Source: DASQFQ01 sp963722815 (GTDB lineage Bacteria; Actinomycetota; Thermoleophilia; Solirubrobacterales; Solirubrobacteraceae). From it: a DNA stretch of 64,000 nt. Shown piece by piece: positions 12,186 through 27,941 of the stretch. The DNA lies in NCBI GenBank assembly GCA_963722815.1, contig CAVROM010000003.1, positions 992,001-1,056,000 on the forward strand, given 5' to 3'. Below the pieces are notes generated by a model. That model saw nothing but the letters and a program-made list of their open reading frames with translations, searched no databases and had not been told where the DNA came from. The translations under genes and the position numbers were made by a program. Position 1 is the first letter of the stretch. Each line of letters begins with the position of its first letter.

Positions 12186-13554
12186 AGGGCGCTTCGAAGG
12201 GCCGCAGCCGTCCCTGGCTGCTCGTAGTGGTTGTGTTCTGTTGCGTGCTGGGCGCGCGTCGTTCAGGCGCTGCGGCGGCGGGGACAGCGGCGGTGGGCGG
12301 CGGATCGCACGAAGAAGGTCGATATGGCCGCCGAGCTCAAGAAGCCGGCGAACATCACGGTGTGGGCGTGGACGCCTGGCACCGAAGACGCGGTGAAGAT
12401 GTTCGAGAAGGCCTATCCGAACATCAAGGTCAAGCTGCAGAACGTGGGCCAGGGCCCGCCGCACTACCGCAAGGTGCGCACCGTGCTGAAGTCGGGCAAG
12501 GGCCTGCCGGACGTGGTCCAGATGGAGTTCCAGTACATCCCGAGCTTCACGATCACCAAGAGCCTGCTCGACATGACGCCGTACCTGCCGAAGGACTTCC
12601 TCTCGAAGTACCCCGAGTGGATCCAGAAGCAGATCAACCTCCAGAACGCCATCTACGGCGTGCCGTGGGACTCGGGCCCGCTCGGCCTCATCTACCGCCA
12701 GGACCTGCTGGACAAGGCCGGCGTCAAGACGCCGATCAAGACGTGGGACGACTTCGCCACGGCCGCGATCAAGTACCACAAGGCCAACCCGAAGTCGTAC
12801 CTCGTGAACCTGCCCGGCGGCCAGACGGGCCAGTGGCTCGGGCTGTTCTGGCAGAACGGCGCGCGGCCGTTCTCGTCCGACCCGAACAACGTCAAGCTCG
12901 ATCTCACCGACCCGAAGATCAAGCAGGTCACCGAGTACTGGGACAAGCTCTACAACGACGGCGCCATCTCGCATGACGCCGACTTCAACAGCGCCTGGTA
13001 CGAGGGGTTCACGAAGGGCAAGTACGCGGGCTGGCTCTCCGCGGCCTGGGGCCCGATCTTCCTCCAGGACTACACGAAGAACTCCAAGGGCAAGTGGCGC
13101 GCCCAGCAGCTGCCGCAGTGGAGCGAGGGCGACACCGTGTCCGGCAACTGGGGCGGCTCGACCCTCGCGGTCCTGCAGGCGAGCAAGAACAAGGCGGCCG
13201 CGACGGAGTTCGCGCGCTGGATCCTCCAGGAGCAGCAGCCGGTGGAGATGTTCTCCTACGAGCGGTTCCTGTTCCCGACGCTCAACTCGATGCTCAACAA
13301 CCCGAAGTGGGCGAACACAGAAGTACCCGTTCTACGGCGGCCAGCAGGTCAACAAGGTGTACGCCCAGATGTCGAACGCCGTCGACAAGGGCTGGGAGTG
13401 GGATCCGATCCACGAGTACGTCGCCACCGAGGGCGACGCGATCAAGGGCAAGTCCGTCGACCAGGGCAAGGGCGCCACGGCGGCCTTGCAGCCGTGGGAG
13501 GACGCATCCGTCAAGTACGCCAAGCAGCAGGGCCTGACGGTCGCGGGCCAGTGA
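12182..13554 (+). CDS. Sugar ABC transporter substrate-binding lipoprotein (frameshifted)
   Basis: Extracellular solute-binding protein of family 1, about 450 residues. The signal sequence is split over three frames: a hydrophobic core WLLVVVVFCCVLG, then a lipobox Cys followed by GGGDSGGG at about 12271-12297, then ELKKPANITVWAWTPGTEDA. Mature features are KVRTVLKSGKGLPDVVQMEF, IYGVPWDSGPLGLIYRQDLL and TVSGNWGGSTLAVLQASKNK. A further one-base change near 13318 leads to KYPFYGGQQVNKVYAQM and the stop at 13554. It would capture an oligosaccharide outside the membrane and deliver it to the two permeases downstream. No ATPase gene is present in the cluster. Confidence 0.86.
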
Positions 13555-13560
13555 TCATCC

Positions 13561-13591
13561 GAGGGGGCCGGCCGCGGCGGCCGGCCCCCTC
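13561..13591 (+). terminator. GC-rich hairpin between binding protein and permeases
   Basis: A perfect 13-bp stem, GAGGGGGCCGGCC pairing with GGCCGGCCCCCTC, encloses a 5-nt loop. It lies 6 nt after the binding-protein stop and 17 nt before the permease start. There is no T-run, so it probably protects the upstream mRNA or attenuates transcription. That would keep the binding protein in excess over the permeases, as is common in sugar ABC operons. Confidence 0.6.
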
Positions 13592-13607
13592 CGACCACTT
13601 CTTTGAC

Positions 13608-19618
<6,011 letters not shown>

Positions 19619-19622
<4 letters not shown>

Positions 19623-20556
19623 GTGCTGCCCTCTCGTGTCGGGGGGTTGAGTTCGTCCCACAGCTCCGGCGGGATCGGCGTCTGCGCGAGCTCGACCAGC
19701 CGGTCGACGCGCTCGGGCTTCGAGACGCCGACGACCGTCGAGACGATCCGCGGGTCGCGGGTCGAGAACTGGACGGCGGCGGCGGCGAGCGGGACGTCGT
19801 GGCGCGCGCAGGCGGCGTGCAGCGCCTCGATCCGCGCGAGGATCTCGGGGCTCGGCCTCCTGGTAGCCGTAGTAGCCCTGCGTGTGCGGCGCGCCCGCGA
19901 GCACGCCGCCGCCGAACGGCGCCGCGTTGAGCACGGCGACGCCGAGCTCCCCCGCCTCCTCGAACAGCGGCTCGGCGGACTGGTCGATCAGCGAGTAGCG
20001 GTTGTGCGTGAGGACGACGGAGAAGGCCCCGGTGCGGATGTAGCGCCGCAGCAGGTCGATCGGGCCGCCGGCGACGCCCAGGTGGGCGATCACGCCCTCC
20101 TCCTTCAGGGCCTGCAGCGCCTCGAGCGGCCCGCCGGGCGCGACGCCCTCCTCGAACGAGATGTTCTCGGGATCGTGGAAGTGGACGAGCCCGAGCCGGT
20201 CGAGCCCCAGCCGCTCCAGGCTCTCCTCGACCGACCGCCGGACGCGGTCGCCGGAGAAGTCGCCGGTCGCCATGTCGCGATCGACCTTCGTCGCGAGCAC
20301 GAAGCCCTCGGGGACGCCGCCGTGCTCGCGCAGGACGATCCCGATGCGGCGCTCCGCGTCGCCGTAGTTGTTGCCGGTGTCGAGGAAGTTGATCGGGCTC
20401 GGCCAGCGCCCGCCGGACGGTCGCGACCGCGTCCTCCTCCGGCACGTCGCGCGCGTAGGGCAGCGGCGTGTTGCCGAGCGGCGAGGTGCCGACGCACAGC
20501 GGCGTGACCTCCAGGCCGGTGCTGCCGAGCACGCGCAGGCCGAGCCCGTCGCTCAT
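19619..20556 (-). CDS. Aldo/keto reductase of the D-threo-aldose/L-fucose dehydrogenase type (two frameshifts)
   Basis: About 312 residues. The start MSDGLGLRVLGSTGLEVTPL, the LGVAGGPIDLLRRYIRTGAF segment and FGGGVLAGAPHTQGYYGY match the aldo/keto reductases that oxidise aldoses such as L-fucose or D-threo-aldose at C1. Catalytic Lys is in FVLATKVDRDM and His in GLVHFHDPENI. Frame changes near 20400 and 19850; the last frame ends LNPPTREGST at a TGA overlapping the GH1 start. An operon with GH1 suggests it processes the released sugar. The start lies only 12 bp from the divergent TIM-barrel gene. Confidence 0.82.
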
Positions 20557-20568
20557 GATGCACCCCTC

Positions 20569-21402
20569 GTGCGACTCGGCTCTCCACTCCCGCGGACCTG
20601 GGACGACCCCGCCGGCTGGATCGCCGCGGTGCAGAGCCGCGGCTTCCGCGCCGCCTACTGGCCGCTGGACGACGACGCCGACGGCGACACCATCGACGCG
20701 TACGCGGCCGCCGCGGCGGCGGCCGACGTCGTGATCGCCGAGATCGGCGCGTGGAGCAACCCGATCAGCCCGGACGAGCGCACGCGCGCCGCCGCGCTGG
20801 AGCTCTGCAAGCGCCGGCTCGCGCTCGCCGACCGCGTCGGGGCGCGCTGCTGCGTGACCCTCGCCGGCTCGCGCGGCGACACCTGGGACGGGCCGCATCC
20901 CGACAACCTCAGCCGCGAGACGTTCGCGCTGATCGTCGACACGGTGCGGGAGATCGTCGACGCGGTCGAGCCGCGGCGGACGTTCTTCACGCTCGAGCCG
21001 ATGCCGTGGACGCTCCCCGACTCGCCCGACAGCTACCTGGAGCTCATGAGCGCGATCGACCGGCGGCAGTTCGCCGTCCACCTCGATCCGACCAACCTCA
21101 TCAACAGCCCCGCCAAGTTCTACGACAACGCCGGGCTGCTGCGGGAGTGCTTCGCGAAGCTCGGGCCGCACATCAAGTGCTGCCACGCCAAGGACATCAC
21201 GCTCGCCGGCGAGCTGACGGTCCATCTCGCCGAGGCGATCCCCGGCCGGGGCGCGCTCGACTACCGCGTCCTGCTCACCGAGATGGACCGGCTCGATCCC
21301 GACACGCCGATCCTGGTCGAGCATCTGTCGGAGGACCGGGAGTACGCGGAGGCCGTCGCGCATATCCGCAGCGTGGCCGAGGAGCTGGGCGTTGAGGTCT
21401 GA
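20569..21402 (+). CDS. TIM-barrel sugar isomerase/epimerase (AP endonuclease 2 superfamily)
   Basis: Intact 277-residue xylose-isomerase-like TIM barrel. Metal-site elements are Glu in RTFFTLEPMPWTLPD, Asp in FAVHLDPTNLINS, His-Lys-Asp in CCHAKDI and a late Glu in TPILVEHLSEDREYAEA. Such proteins isomerise or epimerise keto/aldo sugars, or in 3-keto-glycoside pathways act as eliminating or hydrolysing enzymes. The substrate is unassigned. The GTG at 20569 gives MRLGSPLPRTWDDPAGW and is the only in-frame start near the beginning of homology; no good Shine-Dalgarno precedes it. It is divergent from the aldo/keto reductase with 12 bp between starts. Confidence 0.83.
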   Translation: MRLGSPLPRTWDDPAGWIAAVQSRGFRAAYWPLDDDADGDTIDAYAAAAAAADVVIAEIGAWSNPISPDERTRAAALELCKRRLALADRVGARCCVTLAGSRGDTWDGPHPDNLSRETFALIVDTVREIVDAVEPRRTFFTLEPMPWTLPDSPDSYLELMSAIDRRQFAVHLDPTNLINSPAKFYDNAGLLRECFAKLGPHIKCCHAKDITLAGELTVHLAEAIPGRGALDYRVLLTEMDRLDPDTPILVEHLSEDREYAEAVAHIRSVAEELGVEV

Positions 21403-21427
21403 TCCTCGCCCCGGCGCCGCGGGCGCC

Positions 21428-21448
21428 CTCGCCACGCCTGGTGGCGAG
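21428..21448 (+). terminator. Hairpin after the TIM-barrel gene
   Basis: CTCGCCAC and GTGGCGAG form an 8-bp perfect stem around a 5-nt loop, 25 nt after the TIM-barrel stop. No T-run follows. The rest of the 222-bp gap (21403-21624) has an unusually AT-rich stretch at 21570-21620 (TTCATATTG, CACAAT, TGATAAT). That stretch probably carries the promoter of the dioxygenase gene, but I cannot choose a -10 with confidence. Confidence 0.5.
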
Positions 21449-21624
21449 AGCCGAGGAGGAACCAGACCCGCAGCCCGGAGCGCCGTCACGTCGCGCCGCG
21501 TGTCGGGACCCCGGGCCGAGAAGGGTTGCCCATGGGCCCTGCACACGAACGACTTCGACGCACTCCAACCTTCATATTGCAGTCCTCGTCCGGGCACAAT
21601 GGCTGTACTGATAATCCGAACGAC

Positions 21625-22597
21625 ATGACGACGACGACTCCCATCACCCTCGCCGCGCACGGGCGCCCGCTCGACCGCTCGGAGGACGCCCTCGGCTGGC
21701 TGCGGCCCTCCGACGACGTGGCCGGCGACCCGCAGGCGCTGCGGGCGCGGCTGGCGGAGGACGGCTACCTGTTCGTGCCGGGCGCGCTCGACCGCGAGGC
21801 CGTGCGCGCCGGCCGCCTGGAGCTGCTCCGCCGCGTCGAGGCGCACGGCGCGCTCGATCCCGCGTACCCGCTCGAGGACGGGATCCTGCGGCCGGACGCC
21901 CACGAGCTCGGGCTGACGCAGGAGTACCCGATGTCGAGCGACGTGCTGCGGTCCGTGCTGTATGGCGAGCGGATGACGGCGCTGTTCGCGGGCCTGCTCG
22001 GCGGCGAGGTCCGCGGCTACGACTTCATCTGGCTGCGCCACCAGGCGCCCAGCCACGGCGTGGCGCCGCACTGCGACCTGGTCTTCATGGGCCGCGGGAC
22101 GCCCGACGTGCTCACGTGCTGGACGCCGTTCGGGGACATCCCGCTCGGCGGCGGCGGGCTGATGCTGCTCGAGGACTCGCACCGCAAGTCCGCCGCGCGC
22201 CTCGCCGACTACCTGCGGCAGGACGTCGACACCTACTGCGTCAACGGCCCGAACGCGGACGCCGTGCGCGAGGGCACGCTGCAGCTGGGAGCACTGGGAC
22301 GAGCCCGCGCCCGGCCGCGGCTGGGACGGCGAGATCACGGAGAACGCGGTCGCGCTGCGCGAGGAGTGGGGCGGCCGCTGGCTGACCGCGGAGCGCTTCC
22401 GGATGGGGGACGTGCTCGTCTTCAGCATGCGCACCGTCCACGCCGGCACCGACAACGACACGAACGCGCTGCGGCTGTCGACCGACAGCCGCTACCAGCG
22501 CGCGGACGCACCGGTCGACGAGCGCTGGGTGGCCGGGCCGAACGGCGAGCCGCCGGTCGGTCACGGCACGGCAGCGAAGCGCGGCAAGATCTGCTGA
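21625..22597 (+). CDS. Phytanoyl-CoA dioxygenase (PhyH) family protein (one frameshift)
   Basis: Fe(II)/2-oxoglutarate oxygenase of about 323 residues. After the N-terminal segment [18 protein letters not shown] comes the facial-triad HxD in [17 protein letters not shown], then [20 protein letters not shown]. The distal His is in [15 protein letters not shown], and the 2-oxoglutarate-binding Arg is likely the one in [11 protein letters not shown]. The frame changes near 22290. Bacterial PhyH members hydroxylate varied small molecules; the substrate here is unknown. The position among sugar genes is the only clue. The stop abuts the stop of the convergent aldo/keto reductase at 22598. Confidence 0.83.
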
Positions 22598-23456
22598 CTA
22601 CACGAACAGCGGCGCGAGGTCGCGCCGGCGGATGAGCTCCTCCATCTGCTCGTCCGACGGGCGCTGCTCGTAGCGCTCCGCGGCGTCGAGCAGCATCGGC
22701 AGGATCTCGACGTCGCCGGTGGTGAGCAGGAAGACCTCGGGGCGGCCGAGCACCCAGTGCGTCGCCAGGTCGATGTCGGGCTGCTCGCGCAGCGGCTCGT
22801 ACCAAGTGGAGGCGGTCGCCGCGCGCCCGTCCCAGCGGCGCGACGCGAGGCTCTTGATCGTCTGCAGCGCGACGTTGCGCTCCTGGCAGAGCTTCGCGAG
22901 CGCCTCGAACGTCTCGGCGTAGCGCGCGTCCTGCATCTGGACGTAGTTGTACGGGCACAGGACGGAGTCGAACGGGAAGCGCTCGAGGCTGCGCCGGTGC
23001 ATCTCGGGGATCGAGAGGCCGTGGCCGGTGACGCCGATGAAGCGCACGAGGCCTTCCTCGCGCGCCTCGATCGCCGCCTCGAGCGCGCCGTCGGCGCCGA
23101 GCGCCGTCTCCCACTCGATCACGTCGACGAGGTTGTGCAGCTGGATCGAGTCGAAGTGGTCGACGCCGAGGCGGTCGAGCGAGCGGCGGATCTCCTCGCG
23201 CGCGCCGCGGTAGGTGCGCTCGCCGGTCTTCGTCGCCACGAAGAACTCGCCCGCGATGGCGCTGCAGCCAGGAGGCGATCCGCAGCTCGGCGTCGCCGTA
23301 GGCCGCCGCGACGTCGATGTGGTTGACGCCGTGCTCGAGCAGCATCTCGAGCGTGCGGTCGGCGTCCTGCTTGGAGACGGCCCCCAGCGCCGCGGCGCCG
23401 AAGATGCTGCGGGAGGACTCGTGGCCGGTGGCTCCGAAAGGCGCGCGTTCGATCAT
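22598..23456 (-). CDS. Aldo/keto reductase coupled to larE (one frameshift)
   Basis: About 286 residues, start [20 protein letters not shown]. Catalytic Asp/Tyr lie in [17 protein letters not shown], Lys in [12 protein letters not shown] and His in [13 protein letters not shown] (here the usual His is followed by Asn). [19 protein letters not shown] and [20 protein letters not shown] are typical of a clade often annotated as predicted oxidoreductase. The frame changes near 23265. Its ATG overlaps the larE stop in ATGA, making it the last gene of the larB-larC-larE unit. Confidence 0.82.
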
Positions 23457-24268
23457 GGCCCGGAGGTTACGCCCCGCCGGCGCAGCACCGCGTTGAGGCG
23501 GCCGGAGCGGAACGGCTCGCGGTCGATCACCGCGTGCGTGTAGCCCGCGGCGCGGATCGCGGCGGCGATCTCGGCCTCGCGCTCGAGCGCGCGGTCGAGC
23601 TCCTCGGCGGCGACCTCGAGCCGCCCGAGGATGCCGTGGTGGCGGACGCGCAGGACCGGGAAGCCGAGGGCGCGCACGGCCTGCTCGGCGCGGTCGATGC
23701 GCGCGAGCGTCTCGGGATCGACCGCGGTGCCGTAGGGGATGCGCGACGCGAGGCACGGCGTGGCGGGCTTGTCGGCGCTCGGCACGCCCAGCTCGCGGGC
23801 GAGCGCGCGCACGTCGGCCTTGCCGGCGCCGGCGTCGAGCAGCGGGTGCCGCACCCCGTGCTCCGCGGCCGCGCGCAGGCCGGGCCGCCAGTCGCCGGCG
23901 TCGTCGGCGTTGGCGCCGGAGAGCAGCACGCGGTAGCCGCGCCGCGCGGCGAGCTCGGCGAGCGTGTCGTAGAGCTCGGACTTGCAGAAGTAGCAGCGGT
24001 CGGAGCCGTTGCGCCGGTAGCCGTCGCGGGCGAGCTCGTCGGTCGCGATCGTCTCGTGCGCGATGCCGACGGCGGCGGCGACCCGGCGCGCGCCCTCGAG
24101 CTCGCCGGCCGCCACGGCGGGCGAGACGGCGGTCACGGCCAGCGCGCGCGGGCCGAGCGCGCGCGCCGCCACCGCGGCGACGAGCGACGAGTCGACCCCG
24201 CCGGAGAACGCGACGACCGCGCTCTCGTGGCGCGCGACGCTGCGCTCGAGCTCGGTCAGCAGCGTCAT
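23453..24268 (-). CDS. larE: LarE, ATP-dependent sacrificial sulfur transferase
   Basis: Intact 271-residue PP-loop enzyme that adenylates pyridinium-3,5-biscarboxylic acid mononucleotide and installs sulfur during nickel-pincer nucleotide (NPN) synthesis. The PP-loop is [20 protein letters not shown] near residue 18. [20 protein letters not shown] and the conserved Cys of [14 protein letters not shown], equivalent to the sulfur-donating Cys of Lactobacillus LarE, are present. The ATG at 24268 overlaps the larC stop, and its stop overlaps the next ATG. It belongs to a four-gene minus-strand operon larB-larC-larE-aldo/keto reductase. Confidence 0.93.
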   Translation of the reverse strand: MTLLTELERSVARHESAVVAFSGGVDSSLVAAVAARALGPRALAVTAVSPAVAAGELEGARRVAAAVGIAHETIATDELARDGYRRNGSDRCYFCKSELYDTLAELAARRGYRVLLSGANADDAGDWRPGLRAAAEHGVRHPLLDAGAGKADVRALARELGVPSADKPATPCLASRIPYGTAVDPETLARIDRAEQAVRALGFPVLRVRHHGILGRLEVAAEELDRALEREAEIAAAIRAAGYTHAVIDREPFRSGRLNAVLRRRGVTSGP

Positions 24269-25438
24269 GCGCCCACCTCGTGCGCGGCCGCGAGCGCCTG
24301 CGCCCACACGGTCTTCACCGGCGCCCCGCTGATCCGCGCGGCGCGCTCGCAGTCGGCGTGCTCGGGGGCGAGGTTGACGACCTTGCCGTCGAGCCGGCCG
24401 ACCTTGACGCGCACCGGCTCGCCGCCGACCTCGACGGTGCGGCTCTCGCGCTCCAGCTCGATCCGGTCCAGCCGCGCGATGCGGACGCCGAGCGTGCTCG
24501 TCTCGCGCAGCATCGCGGTCGCGACGGCCTCCTCGTCGTACGGGTCGCGTGAGCGCGGACAGCACGAAGCCGGGGCGCCCGTGCTTCATCTGCGCCGGCG
24601 CGGTCCAGACGTCGAGCGCGCCGGCGGCGAAGCACGCGGCCGCCGCGTCCGGCGCCAGCTCGGGGATGAGGTCGTCGAGGTTCGCCTCGATCAGCGACAC
24701 CGGCCGCGAGGCGGGCCCGGTCTCGGCGCCGACGATCGCGCGGACGACGTTGGGGAGCTCGGCGCCGTCGCGCGAGCCGGCGCCGTAGCCGACGGCCTCG
24801 AGCGTGAGCCGGGGCAGCGGCCCGTAGCCTGCCGCGAGCGCGGCGACGAGCGCCGCGCCGGTCGGCGTGACGAGCTCGGTCTCGACCTCGACGCCGTAGA
24901 TCGGCGCGCCCTCGAGCAGCGCGAGCGTGGCGGGCGCGGGCAGCGGCAGGCGCCCGTGGGCGGCCTTGACGAACCCGCGACCCACCGGCAGCGGCGAGCA
25001 GACGACGCGGTCGACGCCCAGGTCCTCCAGCGCGAGCGCGACGCCGCACACCTCGCCGATCGCGTCGACGGCGCCGACCTCGTGGAAGTGCACCTGCTCG
25101 GGATCGACGTCGTGGATGCGCGCCTCGGCGTGGGCGAGCCGCTGGAACGCCTCCTGCGCGCGCTCGCGCGCCCGCTCCGGCAGGCGCGCGGCGTCGATCA
25201 GCGGGCGGATCGAGCGCCAGTCGCGCTGCGGCTGCCCTGGCGCGGCGTGGATCGTCGCGTGCGTCGCGCCGATCGCGTGCCGCGTCACCGGCTCGGTGCG
25301 CAGCTCGAGCCCCTCGACGCCGAGCCCGGCCAGCCCGGCGCGGACCCGCTGCGGGCCGGCGCCGGCGTGCAGCAGCGCGCCGAGCAGCATGTCGCCGGCG
25401 ACCCCGGCCACGCAGTCGAGGTAGAGGACCCGGCTCAC
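24265..25438 (-). CDS. larC: LarC, nickel-insertion (cyclometallase) protein (one frameshift)
   Basis: About 390 residues; inserts Ni into the sulfurated pincer nucleotide using CTP. The start [20 protein letters not shown], the [20 protein letters not shown] segment and [20 protein letters not shown] are diagnostic of the LarC1 half. The LarC2 half [20 protein letters not shown] to [14 protein letters not shown] follows in another frame, with the change near 24548. The GTG start overlaps the larB stop. In Lactobacillus plantarum larC1 and larC2 are joined by programmed frameshifting. The shift here is at a comparable domain border but may be a sequence error. Confidence 0.9.
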
Positions 25439-26131
25439 TCGGCGCTCCCCGCCGCGCGCGCGATCCGCGCCGCGATCGTGCCCGCCCCGAAGCCGTCGTC
25501 GATGTTGACGACCGCCACCCCGGCCGCGCACGAGATCAGCATCGAGTGCAGCGCGGTCATGCCGCCGAGCGCGGCGCCGTAGCCGGTGCTGGTCGGCACG
25601 CCGATCACCGGGGAGGCCACGAGCCCGCCGACAACCGAGGCGAGCGCGGCGTCCTGGCCGGCGACGACGACCACGCAGTCGGCGCGCCGCAGGTCCTCGA
25701 GCGCGGACGCCAGCCGGTGGATGCCCGCGACCCCGGCGTCTTCGTGCACCACGACCCGGGTGCCCAGCAGCTCGGCCCGCACGCGCGCCTCGGTGACGAC
25801 CGGGCCGTCCGACGTCCCGCCCGACACGATCGTCACCAGCCCGCGCGGCTCCGGCACGGCCTTCGCCACCCACGCGAGCCGCGCCCGCGCGTCCTCCTCG
25901 GCGTCCGGCGCCGACGCGGCGGAACGCCGCGCGCGCGGCGTCGTCGGCGCGGGTGACGAGCACGCTGCCCGCGTCGCTCTCGAGCAGGGCGCGGGCGATC
26001 GCCTCGATCTCCTCTGGCGTCTTGCCCTCGGCGAGGATCGCCTCCGGCGCGCCCTGGCGCTGCTCGCGGTGGGTGTCCACGCGCGCGAAGCCGAGATCCC
26101 GGAACGGCTGCATGGGGTCCGCCTCTGCCAC
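25435..26131 (-). CDS. larB: LarB, pyridinium-3,5-biscarboxylate mononucleotide synthase (one frameshift)
   Basis: About 231 residues; carboxylates and hydrolyses nicotinate adenine dinucleotide in the first step of NPN synthesis. The N-terminal DLGFARVDTHREQRQGAPEA and ILAEGKTPEEIEAIARAL, then the PurE-like domain GLVTIVSGGTSDGPVVTEAR, VVVAGQDAALASVVGGLVAS and PVIGVPTSTGYGAALGG, are characteristic. The frame changes near 25915. The start could be GTG 26131 or ATG 26113. It heads the lar operon and is divergent from the beta-glucuronidase gene with only 23 bp between. Confidence 0.9.
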
Positions 26132-26154
26132 GACCGCAGCGTACGGTGTCGCGA

Positions 26155-27936
26155 TGCTGCGACCGCAGGACACCGCGACGCGCGAGCGCAAGCGGCTCGA
26201 CGGGCTGTGGCGGTTCGCCCTCGACCCCGGCGCGGCCGGCCGGCGCGAGCGCTGGTGGGCGGGACCGCTGGCGGGCGCGCGCGAGATGCCGGTGCCGGCG
26301 AGCTACAACGACATCTATCCCGACGCCGCGCTGCGCGACCACGTCGGCGACGCCTGGTACCAGACGCTCGCGCGCGTGCCCGCGGGCTGGGCCGGTGAGC
26401 GGATCGTGCTGCGCTTCGACGCCGCCACGCACCGCGCCGTCGTGTGGCTCGACGACACCCAGGTCGCCGAGCACGAGGGCGGCTACACGCCGTTCGAGGC
26501 CGACGTCACCGACCTCGTGCAGCCGGGCGAGGAGCACCGGATCACGGTGGTCGTCAACAACGTGCTGAGCTGGCAGTCGATCCCGCCCGGGCGTCGTCGA
26601 GGAGACGCCCGACGGGCCCCGCCAGCGCTACTTCCACGACTTCTTCAACTACGCCGGGCTGCACCGCGTCGGTCTGGCTGCTACGCGACGCCGCGCGCAT
26701 ACGTCAGAGACGTGACCGTCGTCACCGGCCTCGACGGCTCGGCCGGCACGGTCGCCTACGAGGTCGAGGCCGACGGGGGACGCGGAGGTGCGCGTCGCGT
26801 TGCGCGACGCCGGCGGCGCCGAGGTCGCGCGCGCGACCGGCGCGGCACGGCGCGCTCACGGTCGCGGACGTGCATCCGTGGCGGCCCGGCGAGGGCTACC
26901 TGTACGAGCTCGACGTCGAGCTGTGGGGCGACGGCGCGCTGGTCGACGCGTACACGCTCGCCGTCGGCATCCGCACGGTCGAGGTCGACGGCACGCGCTT
27001 CCTCATCAACGGCGAGCCGTTCCACTTCCACGGCTTCGGCAAGCACGAGGACAGCGCGGTGCGCGGCAAGGGCCACGACGACGCGTTCATGGTCCACGAC
27101 TTCGCGCTGATGGAGTGGATCGGCGCCAACTCGTTCCGCACCTCGCACTACCCCTACGCCGAGGAGGTCCTCGACTACGCCGACCGGCACGGCATCGTCG
27201 TGATCGACGAGACCGCCGCGGTCGGCATGAACATGGGCATCGTCGATCTTCGGCACGCCGGACGCGCCGACGTTCTCCGAGCGAGACGGTCGAACGACGC
27301 CACGCAGGCCGTGCACCGGCAGGCGATCCGCGAGCTCGTCGCGCGCGACAAGAACCACCCCTGCGTCGTGCTGTGGAGCATCGCCAACGAGCCCGAGTCC
27401 AACACGCCGGAGGCGCGCGCCTACTTCGAGCCGCTGGCCGCCGAGACGCGGCGGCTCGACCCGACCCGGCCCGTCGGCTTCACGAACATGATGCAGGCGC
27501 CGCCCGAGCGCGACGTCGTGGCCGACCTGTTCGACGTCGTGATGCTCAACCGCTACTACGGCTGGTACGAGCACCCGGGCGACCTCGCCGCCGCCGAGCG
27601 CGGGCTGGAGGCCGAGCTCACGCGCCTGGGCCGCCAAGCTCGGCAAGCCGATCATCATCACCGAGTACGGCGCCGACGTCGTGGCCGGCATGCACGGCCT
27701 CCCGTCCGGCGCCGTGGACCGAGGAGTACCAGTCCGAGCTGCTCGAGATGACCCACCGCGTCTTCGACCGCGTCGACGCCGTCGTCGGCGAGCACGTGTG
27801 GAACTTCGCCGACTTCGCCGTCGCGCCGGGCGTCTTCCGCGCCGACGGCAACAAGAAGGGCGTGTTCACGCGCGACCGCAGGCCCAAGAGCGCCGCCCAC
27901 GTCCTGCGGCGGCGCTGGCGGGCTCTGACATCCTGA
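26155..27936 (+). CDS. GH2 beta-glucuronidase-like glycosidase (several frameshifts)
   Basis: About 595 residues, the size of UidA-type beta-glucuronidases. N-terminal jelly-roll: KRLDGLWRFALDPG and MPVPASYNDIYPDAALRDHV, the latter the strong UidA signature. Barrel: FHFHGFGKHEDSAVRGKGHD, acid/base Glu in VVLWSIANEPESNTPEA, nucleophile Glu in IIITEYGADVVAGMHG. The end reads VGEHVWNFADFAVAPG and GVFTRDRRPKSAAHVLR. Frame changes near 26590, 26665, 26780, 26850, 27250, 27295, 27632 and 27718. It would release glucuronate from glucuronides. Starts 23 bp from divergent larB. Confidence 0.85.
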
Positions 27937-27941
27937 GCCCG

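Noticed and set aside
21560..21624. TTGCAG/CACAAT or TGATAAT as a defined promoter for the dioxygenase.
   Set aside because: Region is clearly AT-rich but no pair of boxes has acceptable spacing and quality.
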